Assembly (NCBI GenBank): GCA_023132505.1
Contig: JAGLYE010000113.1
Location: forward strand, 1 to 5,831
DNA from: Bacteroidales bacterium
GTDB taxonomy: Bacteria > Bacteroidota > Bacteroidia > Bacteroidales > B18-G4
Direction of reading: 5' to 3'
Length of the DNA: 5,831 nucleotides
Part shown: positions 5,613-5,831 of the stretch, piece by piece
Numbering within the stretch: the first letter of the stretch is position 1
How the letters are laid out: every line of letters starts with the position of its first letter
Program-made: the position numbers and the translations under genes
Notes under the pieces: model-generated
What the model saw: the letters and a program-made list of their open reading frames with translations, nothing else
What the model was told of the DNA's origin: nothing
Databases searched by the model: none

Positions 5613-5831
5613 TTAACGGTTTTCAATGGCTTTACGGTACCTGCGGGCATTGCGGTTGTGTTGAGTGATCGACCTTGCAAAAACATGATATCCCGAAAGG
5701 TCGTCTTTTGCACAGAAGAACAGAAAATCATGATCTTCGGCATTCAATACTGCATCAACAGAAGAAATGGATGGGATACAGATAGGACCCGGCGGAAGCC
5801 CTGCATACATATATGTATTATACGGCGAATC
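5613..5831 (-). CDS. mltG: Endolytic transglycosylase MltG, C-terminal 72 residues (5' part beyond window edge)
   Basis: The frame is open from base 5831 to the TAA at 5615-5613. The first residues read [17 protein letters not shown], the hallmark C-terminal signature of the MltG (YceG-like) family. Next come [19 protein letters not shown], then [17 protein letters not shown], matching the family's 'H-x-F-x4-x-x-HN-x-NA' end. MltG is anchored in the inner membrane and cleaves nascent peptidoglycan within the glycan strand, setting strand length. The catalytic Glu, LysM-like part and membrane anchor lie outside the window, so their integrity cannot be judged. The methionine at 5810 is internal. 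The gene precedes DUF2279 by 63 bases (or 18 if that gene starts at 5594) and is probably the upstream member of the same - strand cluster. Confidence 0.93.
   Translation of the reverse strand, partial: DSPYNTYMYAGLPPGPICIPSISSVDAVLNAEDHDFLFFCAKDDLSGYHVFARSITQHNRNARRYRKAIENR

Overview
The window looks like a chromosomal housekeeping stretch from a member of the Bacteroidota, probably Bacteroidales-like. The GlmM and RecR signatures match the variants found in that phylum. None of the start codons has a convincing Shine-Dalgarno sequence. The one intergenic region with clear promoter-like elements carries the Bacteroidota -7 box TAnnTTTG. I see no mobile element, CRISPR array, tRNA, rRNA or phage gene, and no recognisable defence or biosynthetic system. 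Every stretch is accounted for by genes or by gaps of about 100 bases or less.

Layout. The left edge holds the 3' two thirds of glmM (+ strand, cell-wall precursor synthesis). A small + strand gene follows (929-1183). It encodes a very basic ribbon-helix-helix-like head and an acidic tail that contains a perfect sliding-clamp-binding pentapeptide. Its last 9 bases overlap, tail to tail, the end of recR (- strand, 1175-1792), a recombinational repair gene. recR and the next + strand gene (1889-2602, a secreted protein of eight 24-residue MORN-type repeats) diverge from a compact pair of facing promoters at about 1788-1849.

The right half (2623-5831) is a - strand cluster, read right to left. 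It starts with the C-terminus of the endolytic transglycosylase mltG (cut by the window edge), then a DUF2279 membrane or envelope protein, a HAD-family hydrolase and an acetyl-CoA hydrolase/transferase-family CoA-transferase. The last three are separated by only 3 and 17 bases and are probably cotranscribed. The CoA-transferase and the MORN gene converge with a 20-base gap and no visible intrinsic terminator.

How the genes may work together. glmM and mltG act at opposite ends of peptidoglycan metabolism, precursor supply and glycan strand release, but sit in different transcription units. DUF2279 next to mltG suggests an envelope role. The HAD enzyme and CoA-transferase look like metabolic genes carried in the same transcript. 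The most interesting object is the small protein at 929-1183, whose motifs point to the replication fork and single-stranded DNA machinery and whose gene is locked to recR.
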